A stretch of DNA of 64,000 bases from DTPS01 sp049591295. Its GTDB lineage: Bacteria > Acidobacteriota > UBA4820 > DSQY01. Of this stretch, positions 49,893 through 58,933 are shown piece by piece. Location: positions 17,955 through 81,954 of the forward strand of contig JBAWEQ010000202.1 in assembly GCA_049591295.1 (NCBI GenBank), read 5' to 3'. The position numbers and the translations under genes are program-made. The notes beneath the pieces are model-generated. The model made no database searches and was not told the DNA's origin. It saw nothing but the letters and a program-made list of their open reading frames with translations. Within the stretch, counting starts at the first letter, position 1; each line of letters starts with the position of its first letter.

Positions 49893-50846
49893 ATGCCGGA
49901 ACCCTATATCTCGGTCGTCATACCGGTCTACAACGAGGAGGAGAACCTCCCGGAGCTCCTCGCGCGCCTCAAGACCTCCCTGCAGGCCATCGGGCAGCCC
50001 TTCGAGGTGATCCTCGTCAACGACGGCAGCCGAGATCGCTCGCTGGAAATCCTGCGGGAGGCGGCCGGCCAGGATCCCCACCTCGTGGTGGTGGACTTCA
50101 ACCGCAACTACGGCCAGCACGCCGCCGTCTTCGCCGGCTTCGAGGCGACCAGAGGCGAGATCATCGTCACCCTGGACGCGGACCTCCAGAACCCGCCCGA
50201 GGAGATCGCCAAGCTCGTGGCCAAGATGGAGGAGGGTTACGACGTCGTGGGCTCGATCCGGGTGCAGCGCCAGGACTCGCTCTTTCGCAGACTGGCCTCC
50301 CGGCTCATCAACCGCGTCACCTCCATGGCCACGGGAGTCCAGCTCCACGATTACGGCTGCATGCTCCGGGCCTACCGGCGCGGCGTCGTCAAGACCCTGT
50401 GCGCCTCCAAGGAGATCTCGACCTTCATCCCCGTGCTGGCGGACATGTTCGCGGGGCGGGTGACGGAGATCCCGGTGGCCCACGCCGAGAGGCTCCGGGG
50501 CGAGAGCAAGTACAGCTTCTTCAAGCTGATCCGGCTGCAGTTCGACCTCATGACCTCCTTCAGCCTCCTCCCCCTGCGCGCCACCATGACCGTGGGGGTG
50601 CTCACGTCAATCCTCTCCATGGCGGTCGCCGTGGTTTTGATCGCCGGCCGCCTCATCATGGGCCGGGATTGGGCGGTGAGCGGCGTCTTCACCCTCTTCG
50701 CCGCCCTCTTCTTCTTCATGGGCGTCCTCCTCTTCGGAATCGGCCTTCTCGGAGAATACGTGGGCCGCATCTACATGGAGGTCCGCAAGCGCCCGAGGTA
50801 CGTCGTCCGCCAGGTCATCGGCCGGGAGCCGGAGGCGAAGCTATGA
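49893..50846 (+). CDS. arnC: Undecaprenyl-phosphate 4-deoxy-4-formamido-L-arabinose transferase (ArnC-like)
   Basis: The 317-residue GT2 enzyme has SVVIPVYNEEENLPELL (7-23), VNDGSRDRS, TLDADLQNPPEE with the DxD-type acidic pair and HAERLRGESKYSFFKL. Two C-terminal helices (about 230-255 and 265-290) end the protein. It attaches Ara4FN to undecaprenyl phosphate at the inner face of the inner membrane. Its stop overlaps the next start (ATGA at 50843). The family resembles dolichol-phosphate mannose synthases, but gene order makes ArnC likely. Confidence 0.93.
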   Translation: MPEPYISVVIPVYNEEENLPELLARLKTSLQAIGQPFEVILVNDGSRDRSLEILREAAGQDPHLVVVDFNRNYGQHAAVFAGFEATRGEIIVTLDADLQNPPEEIAKLVAKMEEGYDVVGSIRVQRQDSLFRRLASRLINRVTSMATGVQLHDYGCMLRAYRRGVVKTLCASKEISTFIPVLADMFAGRVTEIPVAHAERLRGESKYSFFKLIRLQFDLMTSFSLLPLRATMTVGVLTSILSMAVAVVLIAGRLIMGRDWAVSGVFTLFAALFFFMGVLLFGIGLLGEYVGRIYMEVRKRPRYVVRQVIGREPEAKL

Positions 50847-51781
50847 GGGCCCTCGTGATGGGGTACCACACCATGGGCTGCCTGGGGTTCGACGCGCTAC
50901 TCCGCCACGGCTTCACCATCCCGGCGGTGTTCACCCACGAGGACGACCCCGGGGAGGAGATCTGGTGGGAGTCGCTGGCCGAGAGGGCCAGCGCCCGCGG
51001 CATCCCCGTGCACACCCCCGCAAACCCCAAGGATCCGGCCTACGCCGAGTTGGTCCGAGGCTACCGCCCCGACTTCCTCTTCTCGTTCTACTACCGGTAC
51101 ATGATCCCCCAAGCGGTCCTCGACCTGGCGCCCCGCGGCGCCCTGAACCTCCACGGTTCCCTCCTGCCCCGCTACCGGGGACGCGCGCCCGTCAACTGGG
51201 TCCTGGTGAACGGGGAGAGGGAAACCGGCGTGAGCCTCCACACCATGGTGGCCAAGCCCGACGCGGGTGGGCTCGTGGACCAGGAACCGGTGCCCATCGC
51301 CTTCGAAGACACAGCCTTCACGCTCTTCCGCAAGCTCGAAGCCGCCGCGACGAAGCTGCTGGACCGGAGCCTGCCGCTTCTCCGCGATGGCCGGGTGGTC
51401 TCGCGCCCCCTGGACCTGGCGGCCGGCAGCTACTTCGGCGGCCGGAAGCCGGAGGACGGGCGGATCGATTGGAGCTGGGACGCCGAGCGCATCTACAATC
51501 TCGTCAGGGCGGTGACCCACCCCTACCCGGGAGCCTTCACCGAATGGGGAGGAAGCCGGCTCTACGTCTGGTGGGCCTTGCCCGTCGAGGGGCCGTGCGC
51601 CGAACCCGGCTCCGTCACGGCGGTGTCTCGGGACGGAATCGTCGTCGCCTGCGGCAGGGGGGCCTTGAGACTCATCACGATCCAGAAGGGGAGCGATCCC
51701 GAGCTGCCCGCATGCGCCCTGGCCCGGCTGGAAGGAATGGAAGAGGGGACCCGGTTGGGCCCGACAGGAGATCAGAGATGA
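50843..51781 (+). CDS. arnA: UDP-Ara4N formyltransferase (stand-alone ArnA N-terminal half)
   Basis: The 312-residue product corresponds to residues 1-304 of bifunctional ArnA. The formyltransferase active-site triad is at exactly the E. coli numbering: Asn102, His104 (LNLHGSLLPRYRG) and Asp140. It should formylate UDP-Ara4N with N10-formyl-THF. Unlike the enterobacterial enzyme, the chain stops here and the decarboxylase half is a separate gene that overlaps it by ATGA at 51778. So the two activities are made as separate polypeptides that may still assemble. Confidence 0.93.
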   Translation: MRALVMGYHTMGCLGFDALLRHGFTIPAVFTHEDDPGEEIWWESLAERASARGIPVHTPANPKDPAYAELVRGYRPDFLFSFYYRYMIPQAVLDLAPRGALNLHGSLLPRYRGRAPVNWVLVNGERETGVSLHTMVAKPDAGGLVDQEPVPIAFEDTAFTLFRKLEAAATKLLDRSLPLLRDGRVVSRPLDLAAGSYFGGRKPEDGRIDWSWDAERIYNLVRAVTHPYPGAFTEWGGSRLYVWWALPVEGPCAEPGSVTAVSRDGIVVACGRGALRLITIQKGSDPELPACALARLEGMEEGTRLGPTGDQR

Positions 51782-52809
51782 AGATCCTCATCCTCGGCGT
51801 CAACGGTTTCATCGGCAACGCGCTCACCCGGCGAATCCTGACCACCACCGACTGGGAGGTCTACGGCATGGACCTCTCGGCCAACAAGCTCGAACACTCC
51901 CTCGGCCATCCCCGGTTCCACTTCCTCGAAGGGGACATCACCATCAACAAGGAGTGGATCGAGTACCACGTGAAGAAGTGCGACGTGGTCCTGCCGCTCG
52001 TGGCCATCGCCACGCCCGCGACCTACGTGAAGTCGCCGCTGCGGGTCTTCGAGCTGGATTTCGAGGAGAACCTGCGCGTCATCCGCCAGTGCGTGAAGTA
52101 CGGCAAACGCGTGGTCTTTCCCTCCACCTCCGAGGTCTACGGCATGTGCCCCGACGCCGAATTCATCGAGGACGAAAGCCTGCTGGTGCTGGGGCCCATC
52201 AACAAACCCCGGTGGATTTACTCCTGCTGCAAACAGCTCATGGACCGCGTCATCGCCGCCTACGGCCAGCAGGAGGGTCTCCAGTACACCTGCTTCCGCC
52301 CCTTCAACTGGATCGGCCCCAAGCTGGACGACATCGACGCCGCCAAGGAGGGCTCCTCGCGCGTACTCACCCAGTTCATCGTGAACCTCTGCCAGGGCGA
52401 GCCCATCCGCCTCGTGGACGGAGGCGGGCAGAAGCGATGTTTCACCTGGGTGGAGGACGGCATCGACGGCCTCATGAAGGTCATCGAGAACCGGAACGGC
52501 GTCTGCGACGGAGAGATCTTCAACCTGGGCAACCCCGACAACGAGTGCTCGGTGAAGGAGCTCGCGGAGAAGCTCGCCGTCCTCTTCTCGGCCCGAAAGG
52601 GGCGCGTGCCGCGTTACTCCCCTCCCCGCATCGAAGGAGTGGATGCGGGCAGCTATTACGGCAAGGGCTACCAGGACATCCTCACGCGAAAGCCCTCCAT
52701 CGCCAAGGCCCGGGGAATTCTGGGCTGGAACCCCGCGACGACTCTCGACCAGGCCCTGGAATGGACCCTCGACGCCTTCCTCGAAGAATGGGTCAAGGCG
52801 GAGGGATGA
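51778..52809 (+). CDS. UDP-glucuronate decarboxylase/4-epimerase-type SDR (stand-alone ArnA C-terminal half)
   Basis: The 343-residue extended SDR matches the decarboxylase half of ArnA. The offset to E. coli numbering is a constant 315: Ser118, Glu119 (STSEVYG), Tyr148, Lys152 (YSCCK) and Arg304 (LTRKPSI) equal S433, E434, Y463, K467 and R619. NAD is bound at ILGVNGFIGNAL. It oxidatively decarboxylates UDP-glucuronate to UDP-4-keto-pentose, the substrate of ArnB. Start overlaps the formyltransferase stop (ATGA). Confidence 0.94.
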   Translation: MKILILGVNGFIGNALTRRILTTTDWEVYGMDLSANKLEHSLGHPRFHFLEGDITINKEWIEYHVKKCDVVLPLVAIATPATYVKSPLRVFELDFEENLRVIRQCVKYGKRVVFPSTSEVYGMCPDAEFIEDESLLVLGPINKPRWIYSCCKQLMDRVIAAYGQQEGLQYTCFRPFNWIGPKLDDIDAAKEGSSRVLTQFIVNLCQGEPIRLVDGGGQKRCFTWVEDGIDGLMKVIENRNGVCDGEIFNLGNPDNECSVKELAEKLAVLFSARKGRVPRYSPPRIEGVDAGSYYGKGYQDILTRKPSIAKARGILGWNPATTLDQALEWTLDAFLEEWVKAEG

Positions 52810-52840
52810 GAAGGGGCCTTTCCGGCGGCGGGAGCCTCTC

Positions 52841-53755
52841 GTGAACGCCGCCCTCCAGCCCCTGGGCATCCGCGTGGACGTGGACACGCACGAGGGGATG
52901 CGCGACGGCGTGCCCCGCCTGCTGGAGATCTTCGACCGGGCCGCCGTGCGGGCGACCTTCTACTTCGCCATGGGGCCCGACCGCTCCGGGCGCGCCATCT
53001 TCCAGGCCCTGCGGCCGGGCTTCCTCGCCAAGATGCGCAGGACCGGCGCGGCCCGCATCTACGGCTGGCGCACCGTCCTATCCGGGACCCTGCTCCCCTC
53101 TCGGCCCATAGCCACGGCCTTTCCCGAGATCGCGCGCCGCGCCAGGGAGCGGGGGCACGAGACGGGCGTGCACGCCTGGGACCACCGCTCCTGGCAGGAC
53201 CGGTTGCTCCGATTCTCCGACGGGCGCGTCGAGGAGGAGCTGTCGCGCGGGCGCGCGGCCTACCGTGAGATCTTCGGCGAACAGCCGGCCACCTTCGCCG
53301 CCCCCGCATGGTTCACGGACGAGAGGGCCCTGATCGTGCAGGAGAGCTTCGGGCTCTCCTTCGCCAGCGACTGCCGCGGCACCGAACCCTTCCTGCCGGT
53401 GGTCCGCGGCAAGAGCCTCGCGACGCCCCAGGTCCCATGCACCCTGCCCACCCTCGACGAGGCGCTGGGGTGGACCCATGAGAACGCCGGAGCCTTCTTT
53501 CGATCCATGGCCGAGGAAGGGAGCCGGGGCGGCTGGCCGGTCCTCACGGTGCACGCGGAACTGGAGGGGGGACCCTACGCGCCGCAGTTTGAGGAATTCC
53601 TGGGCGGTTGCAGGGCGCGCGGACTTGCCCCGGTTGCCCTGGGAGAACTCCTCGCCCGGAGAAGGGCCGAGGGCACTTCCCTGCCCCCCGGGCGGCTCGA
53701 ACTGCGCCCCGTGCCCGGCCGCCACGGCCGCCTGGCCACGCAGACGCCGACCTGA
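52841..53755 (+). CDS. arnD: Undecaprenyl-phosphate-Ara4FN deformylase (ArnD-like)
   Basis: The 304-residue NodB-fold polysaccharide deacetylase starts at a GTG (52841) behind GGGAGCCTCTC. It has GIRVDVDTHEGM for the metal-ligand and catalytic Asp region, RATFYFAMGPDRSG and HAWDHRSWQD (ArnD-type HAWD motif). It removes the formyl group after transfer to undecaprenyl phosphate, committing Ara4N to export. It is the last arn gene in the cluster; no arnE, arnF or ugd follows. Confidence 0.92.
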   Translation: MNAALQPLGIRVDVDTHEGMRDGVPRLLEIFDRAAVRATFYFAMGPDRSGRAIFQALRPGFLAKMRRTGAARIYGWRTVLSGTLLPSRPIATAFPEIARRARERGHETGVHAWDHRSWQDRLLRFSDGRVEEELSRGRAAYREIFGEQPATFAAPAWFTDERALIVQESFGLSFASDCRGTEPFLPVVRGKSLATPQVPCTLPTLDEALGWTHENAGAFFRSMAEEGSRGGWPVLTVHAELEGGPYAPQFEEFLGGCRARGLAPVALGELLARRRAEGTSLPPGRLELRPVPGRHGRLATQTPT

Positions 53756-53776
53756 TCCCGCCCGCCGTCCCCTGCG

Positions 53777-54119
53777 TCACCCGCCTGATTCGCGCGCCGC
53801 TGACAGCGATGAGGCGTCCAGTACCTCGATGCTGTTGCCGTCCCCGTCCGTGAGGTAGATCGAGCGGATGCCGTCCCGGTGGGCTTCCAGCGGGCCGAAC
53901 CGCGCGGCGTCCTCGCGCGGGAAGGCGATGTGGGAAGGATGCCTGCCGGGCGCCATCAGGGCCAGGCGGGCGTTCCTGAAGGCCAGCATGGCCCAGGTCT
54001 CATCCTGGTAGATCACGCGGCAGCGGAAGGTTCGCGTGTACCAACCGACGGCCACGGCCACGTCCTTCACGAGGAGCGCCACGTGATCAAGGGTGTCGAG
54101 GACGCCGTTCGCCCCGGCC

Positions 54120-54145
<26 letters not shown>
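53777..54145 (-). CDS. VOC (glyoxalase/bleomycin-resistance) superfamily protein
   Basis: The 122-residue product has two beta-alpha-beta-beta-beta units (about 18-60 and 70-115), with DHVALLVKDVAVAVGWYTRTF at the start and YLTDGDGNSIEVLD at the end: the HxxLxVxD and final Glu metal-ligand pattern of VOC enzymes. Metal-dependent action on a small molecule is likely. ATG follows AAGGAGGCGAGATC. The upstream NDH-2 gene ends 26 bp inside it, so the two are coupled. Confidence 0.82.
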
Positions 54146-55490
<1,345 letters not shown>

Positions 55491-55678
55491 CTTCCCGTCC
55501 TTCCATCGCACAGGCCGGTGGATGGAACTCCGCAGACCCCCTCCCCTATTTCACGATCGCCGCGCCATCGATAACGGTTGACCCCGCCTCCCGGCCCGTC
55601 CCTTTGTGGCGCTGGCTGGACGAAACCACCCCTTGGTGCGCGGTGGCAACCGGCGCCGCGGCGACGGACCCGAAGACG

Positions 55679-57337
55679 CTAGAAGCGGATCACCGTGCCC
55701 GCCACGATCTCATACCCATTCGTCAGCGGTGTCTTCACGAGGGGCACGGCGACGGTGAGTTCGAGGACCTGGGCGGTGCGGGCCTTGAGGTTCCCGAAGC
55801 GGATTCCCGCACCCACGTCCGAATAGGTCTTGCCCCAGCCGGACGCTCCGAAGGCGCGGATGGCCCCCGCGTCCACGTAACCCACGAAACCCACGCGTGC
55901 GAGTCCCCAGAGGCTCCAGGGCGTGATGACGCGGTCCTCGAAGGAGAGAATCCACCGCCGGTCCCCGGCGAGGAAGTGGTTGGGGTAGCCCCGCATGCCG
56001 TCGATACCACCGAGGTAGAGCCAGTTTTCGGGATCGGGCCTCAGTCCCCAATCGACGCGCAGGTCCCCGGCGAGCGTTTGGTAGGGAAAGCTCTGGTTGT
56101 ACCAGGTGGTTTCCTGGGTGAGGAAGAGATTGCGCCAGCGGCCAGTCTCGCGCCGCCCGGCGAGCGAGGCCTTCTCCAGCAGGAGGTTCTCCTCGTCCGG
56201 TGCCCAGCCCTTGGTGGCCGCGAGGCTGAAGAAGGGGCCGGTGCCCGCGCTGCCGAATGTGCGGCCGTAGTAGCCGAGGGCCGCCTGGACGTCCCATCCC
56301 AGGTTGTAGTTCTCTCCCCGGCCGATGGTGGCCATGTCCCTGAAATCGCGGTATCTGTCCTGGAACCACTCCCAGGTGACCTCCGGCCCCCGCAGCCGCC
56401 GGTCGGCGACGTCGAGGGGCGGGAGATAGCCTGGCCGGTAGGTGGCGAAGTTGTAGTAACGGCTCTGCTGCGAGACGAGGCCCAGTCCGATGCGGTAGGC
56501 GGTGAAGCCCTCCACGCGATAGGCCCAGGCCGCCGTGGCGGTGACGCTCTGATCCAGGTTCCGCATGGCGTAGACCGAATGGGTGAGGTTGTACAGGGTC
56601 AGCGTCTCCAGGGCGTCGGTGGCCTTGATCTCGAAGGAGAAGGGCGTGTCCACGGTGTAGAACGGGTAGGCCACGTCAAAGAGACGGGCCCGCCCGTCCG
56701 AGAGCTGCTGGTAGTTGGCGTTCAGCGTCCAGAGGCTGCCGAAGATCTGAGGGTCGTAGTAGGCGAATTCGTTGATGCTGCGCTCGAAGGTGCGCTGGTG
56801 GCTGATGAGGAGGCCCTTGCCGAGGCCCAGGAAGTTCCGTTCGTGGATCCGAAAGGTATATTTGTTCTGTCCACCCACGTGGCCGTAGTTCACGTCGAGG
56901 CCCAGGGTCCAGGCGTCCTTGAAGACCACCAGGACCCAGACCTTTCCGCCCTCCACGCGCTCCGGGAGGATCGTGGCGTCCCGCGCGATGTCCAGGGAAT
57001 TTCTCAGGGCCCGCTCGGAATCGATGATCTTGGAGGCGTCCACGCGGTCGCCCACCTTGAACTGGAGTTCGCGGCGGACGACGTGCTCCCGCGTGGTGAT
57101 GTGAATGATGTTGGCGGCGCGAGCAAACCAGTAGCGCGATTCCGGCTCCGTCGGATCGAAGACGTTGATGATCCGGATGTCGATGCCCGCGATCACCGCT
57201 CCCTTGGCCTGCAACTGCTCCCAGACGGCCTTTCCGGGATCCGGCGCCTCAGCCGCCCACAGGGAGGCGAAGGGCCACAGGCACGAGAGCGCAGCCGCCA
57301 CCGCCAGGACGCGGAGGGGAACCTCCTTACGGTCCAT
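55679..57337 (-). CDS. BamA/TamA-like outer-membrane beta-barrel protein with POTRA-like domain
   Basis: The 552-residue product has a signal peptide (1-29, ASLWAAEA). A POTRA-like segment follows (about 45-135, LQFKVGDRVDASKIIDSERALRNS), then a long beta-strand-rich domain ending VIRF with terminal Phe, the usual signal for the BAM machine. RGYPNHFLAGDRRW resembles the barrel-lumen VRGF/RGY motif of Omp85 proteins. A role in export or insertion of outer-membrane lipids or proteins is plausible, but the single POTRA makes true BamA unlikely. Starts at 57337; 197 bp upstream the next operon ends. Confidence 0.85.
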   Translation of the reverse strand: MDRKEVPLRVLAVAAALSCLWPFASLWAAEAPDPGKAVWEQLQAKGAVIAGIDIRIINVFDPTEPESRYWFARAANIIHITTREHVVRRELQFKVGDRVDASKIIDSERALRNSLDIARDATILPERVEGGKVWVLVVFKDAWTLGLDVNYGHVGGQNKYTFRIHERNFLGLGKGLLISHQRTFERSINEFAYYDPQIFGSLWTLNANYQQLSDGRARLFDVAYPFYTVDTPFSFEIKATDALETLTLYNLTHSVYAMRNLDQSVTATAAWAYRVEGFTAYRIGLGLVSQQSRYYNFATYRPGYLPPLDVADRRLRGPEVTWEWFQDRYRDFRDMATIGRGENYNLGWDVQAALGYYGRTFGSAGTGPFFSLAATKGWAPDEENLLLEKASLAGRRETGRWRNLFLTQETTWYNQSFPYQTLAGDLRVDWGLRPDPENWLYLGGIDGMRGYPNHFLAGDRRWILSFEDRVITPWSLWGLARVGFVGYVDAGAIRAFGASGWGKTYSDVGAGIRFGNLKARTAQVLELTVAVPLVKTPLTNGYEIVAGTVIRF

Positions 57338-57534
57338 GCTGCATACCCCTTTCCAGCGGACATCGCCGCAGACCGCTCCTCCGCGTCCCGATCCCATGAT
57401 GCATTCGAGCACGGCCCCGCTCCGGGGTGCCTGGAGGCATCCCAACTCCCGTGGGGCCGCGCATCAGCCGGCGGCTCCTTCAGCTTCGCCGACCCTTCCG
57501 CCTGAACAGCCGTGCCAGCTCCATGCGAGCCTCT

Positions 57535-58908
57535 TCATCGCCCCAGCTCCGCGCGCAACGCCCCCTCCAGGGTTGGATGGAGATGGGAGAACCCGCTCTC
57601 CGCCAGCCGGCGAGGCAGGACCCGCGCGCTCTCCAGCAGCAGCGCCCGGCCCATCTCTCCGAAGAGCAGGCGGACGGCCGCCGCGGGCAGCGGGAAGAGG
57701 GCCGGCCTGTGCAGCAGCCGGGCCAGGATGTGCGTGAACTCCCGGTTGGTCACGGGCGCGGGCGCCACGACGTTCACGGGCCCCGACAGGCTCTCCGTGA
57801 AGAGCGCGTGCTGGATCGTCCCGACCAGATCCTCGAGCGCGATCCAGCTCATGCCCTGGCTCCCACTGCCCACTACGCCCCCCAATCCCAGCCGGAAGGG
57901 GGTCAGCATGCGGGCGAGGGCCCCTCCCCTGGCGGAGAGGACCACCCCGATACGAAGGTGGACGACCCGGATGCCAGCCGATCGCGCGGGATCGGCGGCC
58001 GCCTCCCAGGCCTCACAGACTTCGGGGAGAAATCCCCTGCCCCTCGGGGCGCTCTCGCCCACCTCGCTCTCGCCCGTGTCTCCGTAGAAGCCGATGGCGG
58101 AGGCGCAGACCAGCACCCGCGGTGGCCGCTTCAGGGAGGCCAGGGACGTGGCCACCAGGCGGGTCCCTTCGACCCGGCTCTCCCGGATGGCGGCCTTGGC
58201 CGCGGGGCTCCAGCGTCCCTGTGCGATGTTGCGCCCGGCCAGATGCACCACCGCATCCACGCCCTCCAGGGCCGCGAGGTCCACGCGCCCGGAGGCGGGA
58301 TCCCACGCGATCTCCTGATCGGACATGGCTGCCCGACGCACCAGACGCTGAACGCGGTGGCCCCCCGTGGAGAGGAAGGCCGCCAGTGCCGAGCCGACGA
58401 GGCCCGTGGCGCCCGTGATGGCCACCCGCTGCGGCCCAAACCGGGCGAAGGCGGCGTGCCGAGCGAGGTCGTCCCGCGTCCTCTGGTGCCGAAAGGGGAA
58501 GAGCCGATCGAGCATGGACCTGGTAGCGCCCCCAGCGAGCGCCCCGCCGAACCACCCCATGGGCAAGCGGTAATCGACGTGGTCCTCCAGGATGCTCCCC
58601 CCGGTCTCTTCCGGCAGGAAGCGGTGGGTATGGACCCATCGGGCGTAAGGACCTCGCTCCTGCTCGTCGACGAACTGTACACCGGGGACCAGGTCTCGGT
58701 GAAGGGCGGTCCACCGGAAGCGGAGGGGTCCCTTGCGGATGGCGAAGCGGAGCCGGCTCCCGTCGGCCAGCCCCGTCGGCTCCCCCTCCACGCGCACCGA
58801 CTCCCATGGAGGAACGAGCCGCTCGAACGCACCCGGGCGCAGATGCCAGGCGAACAGGGCCTCCGGGGAGATTCCCCCGATGTGGCTGCGGTAGGTGAAT
58901 TCGGCCAT
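57535..58908 (-). CDS. SRPBCC domain fused to TIGR01777-family epimerase
   Basis: The 457-residue fusion has an SRPBCC/START-like ligand-binding domain (about 1-150, FTYRSHIGGISPEALFAWH and FVDEQERGPYARWVHTH). An SDR39U1-type NAD(P) epimerase follows (about 158-455, VAITGATGLVGSALAAF, HLAGRNIAQGRW and SAIGFYGDTGESEV). This domain pairing is known in bacteria. The enzyme may modify a small hydrophobic molecule held by the SRPBCC cup. It lies 25 bp after the helicase gene, in the same operon. Confidence 0.9.
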   Translation of the reverse strand: MAEFTYRSHIGGISPEALFAWHLRPGAFERLVPPWESVRVEGEPTGLADGSRLRFAIRKGPLRFRWTALHRDLVPGVQFVDEQERGPYARWVHTHRFLPEETGGSILEDHVDYRLPMGWFGGALAGGATRSMLDRLFPFRHQRTRDDLARHAAFARFGPQRVAITGATGLVGSALAAFLSTGGHRVQRLVRRAAMSDQEIAWDPASGRVDLAALEGVDAVVHLAGRNIAQGRWSPAAKAAIRESRVEGTRLVATSLASLKRPPRVLVCASAIGFYGDTGESEVGESAPRGRGFLPEVCEAWEAAADPARSAGIRVVHLRIGVVLSARGGALARMLTPFRLGLGGVVGSGSQGMSWIALEDLVGTIQHALFTESLSGPVNVVAPAPVTNREFTHILARLLHRPALFPLPAAAVRLLFGEMGRALLLESARVLPRRLAESGFSHLHPTLEGALRAELGR

Positions 58909-58933
58909 GCTCAGCCCTTTCCCGGAGCCGCTT

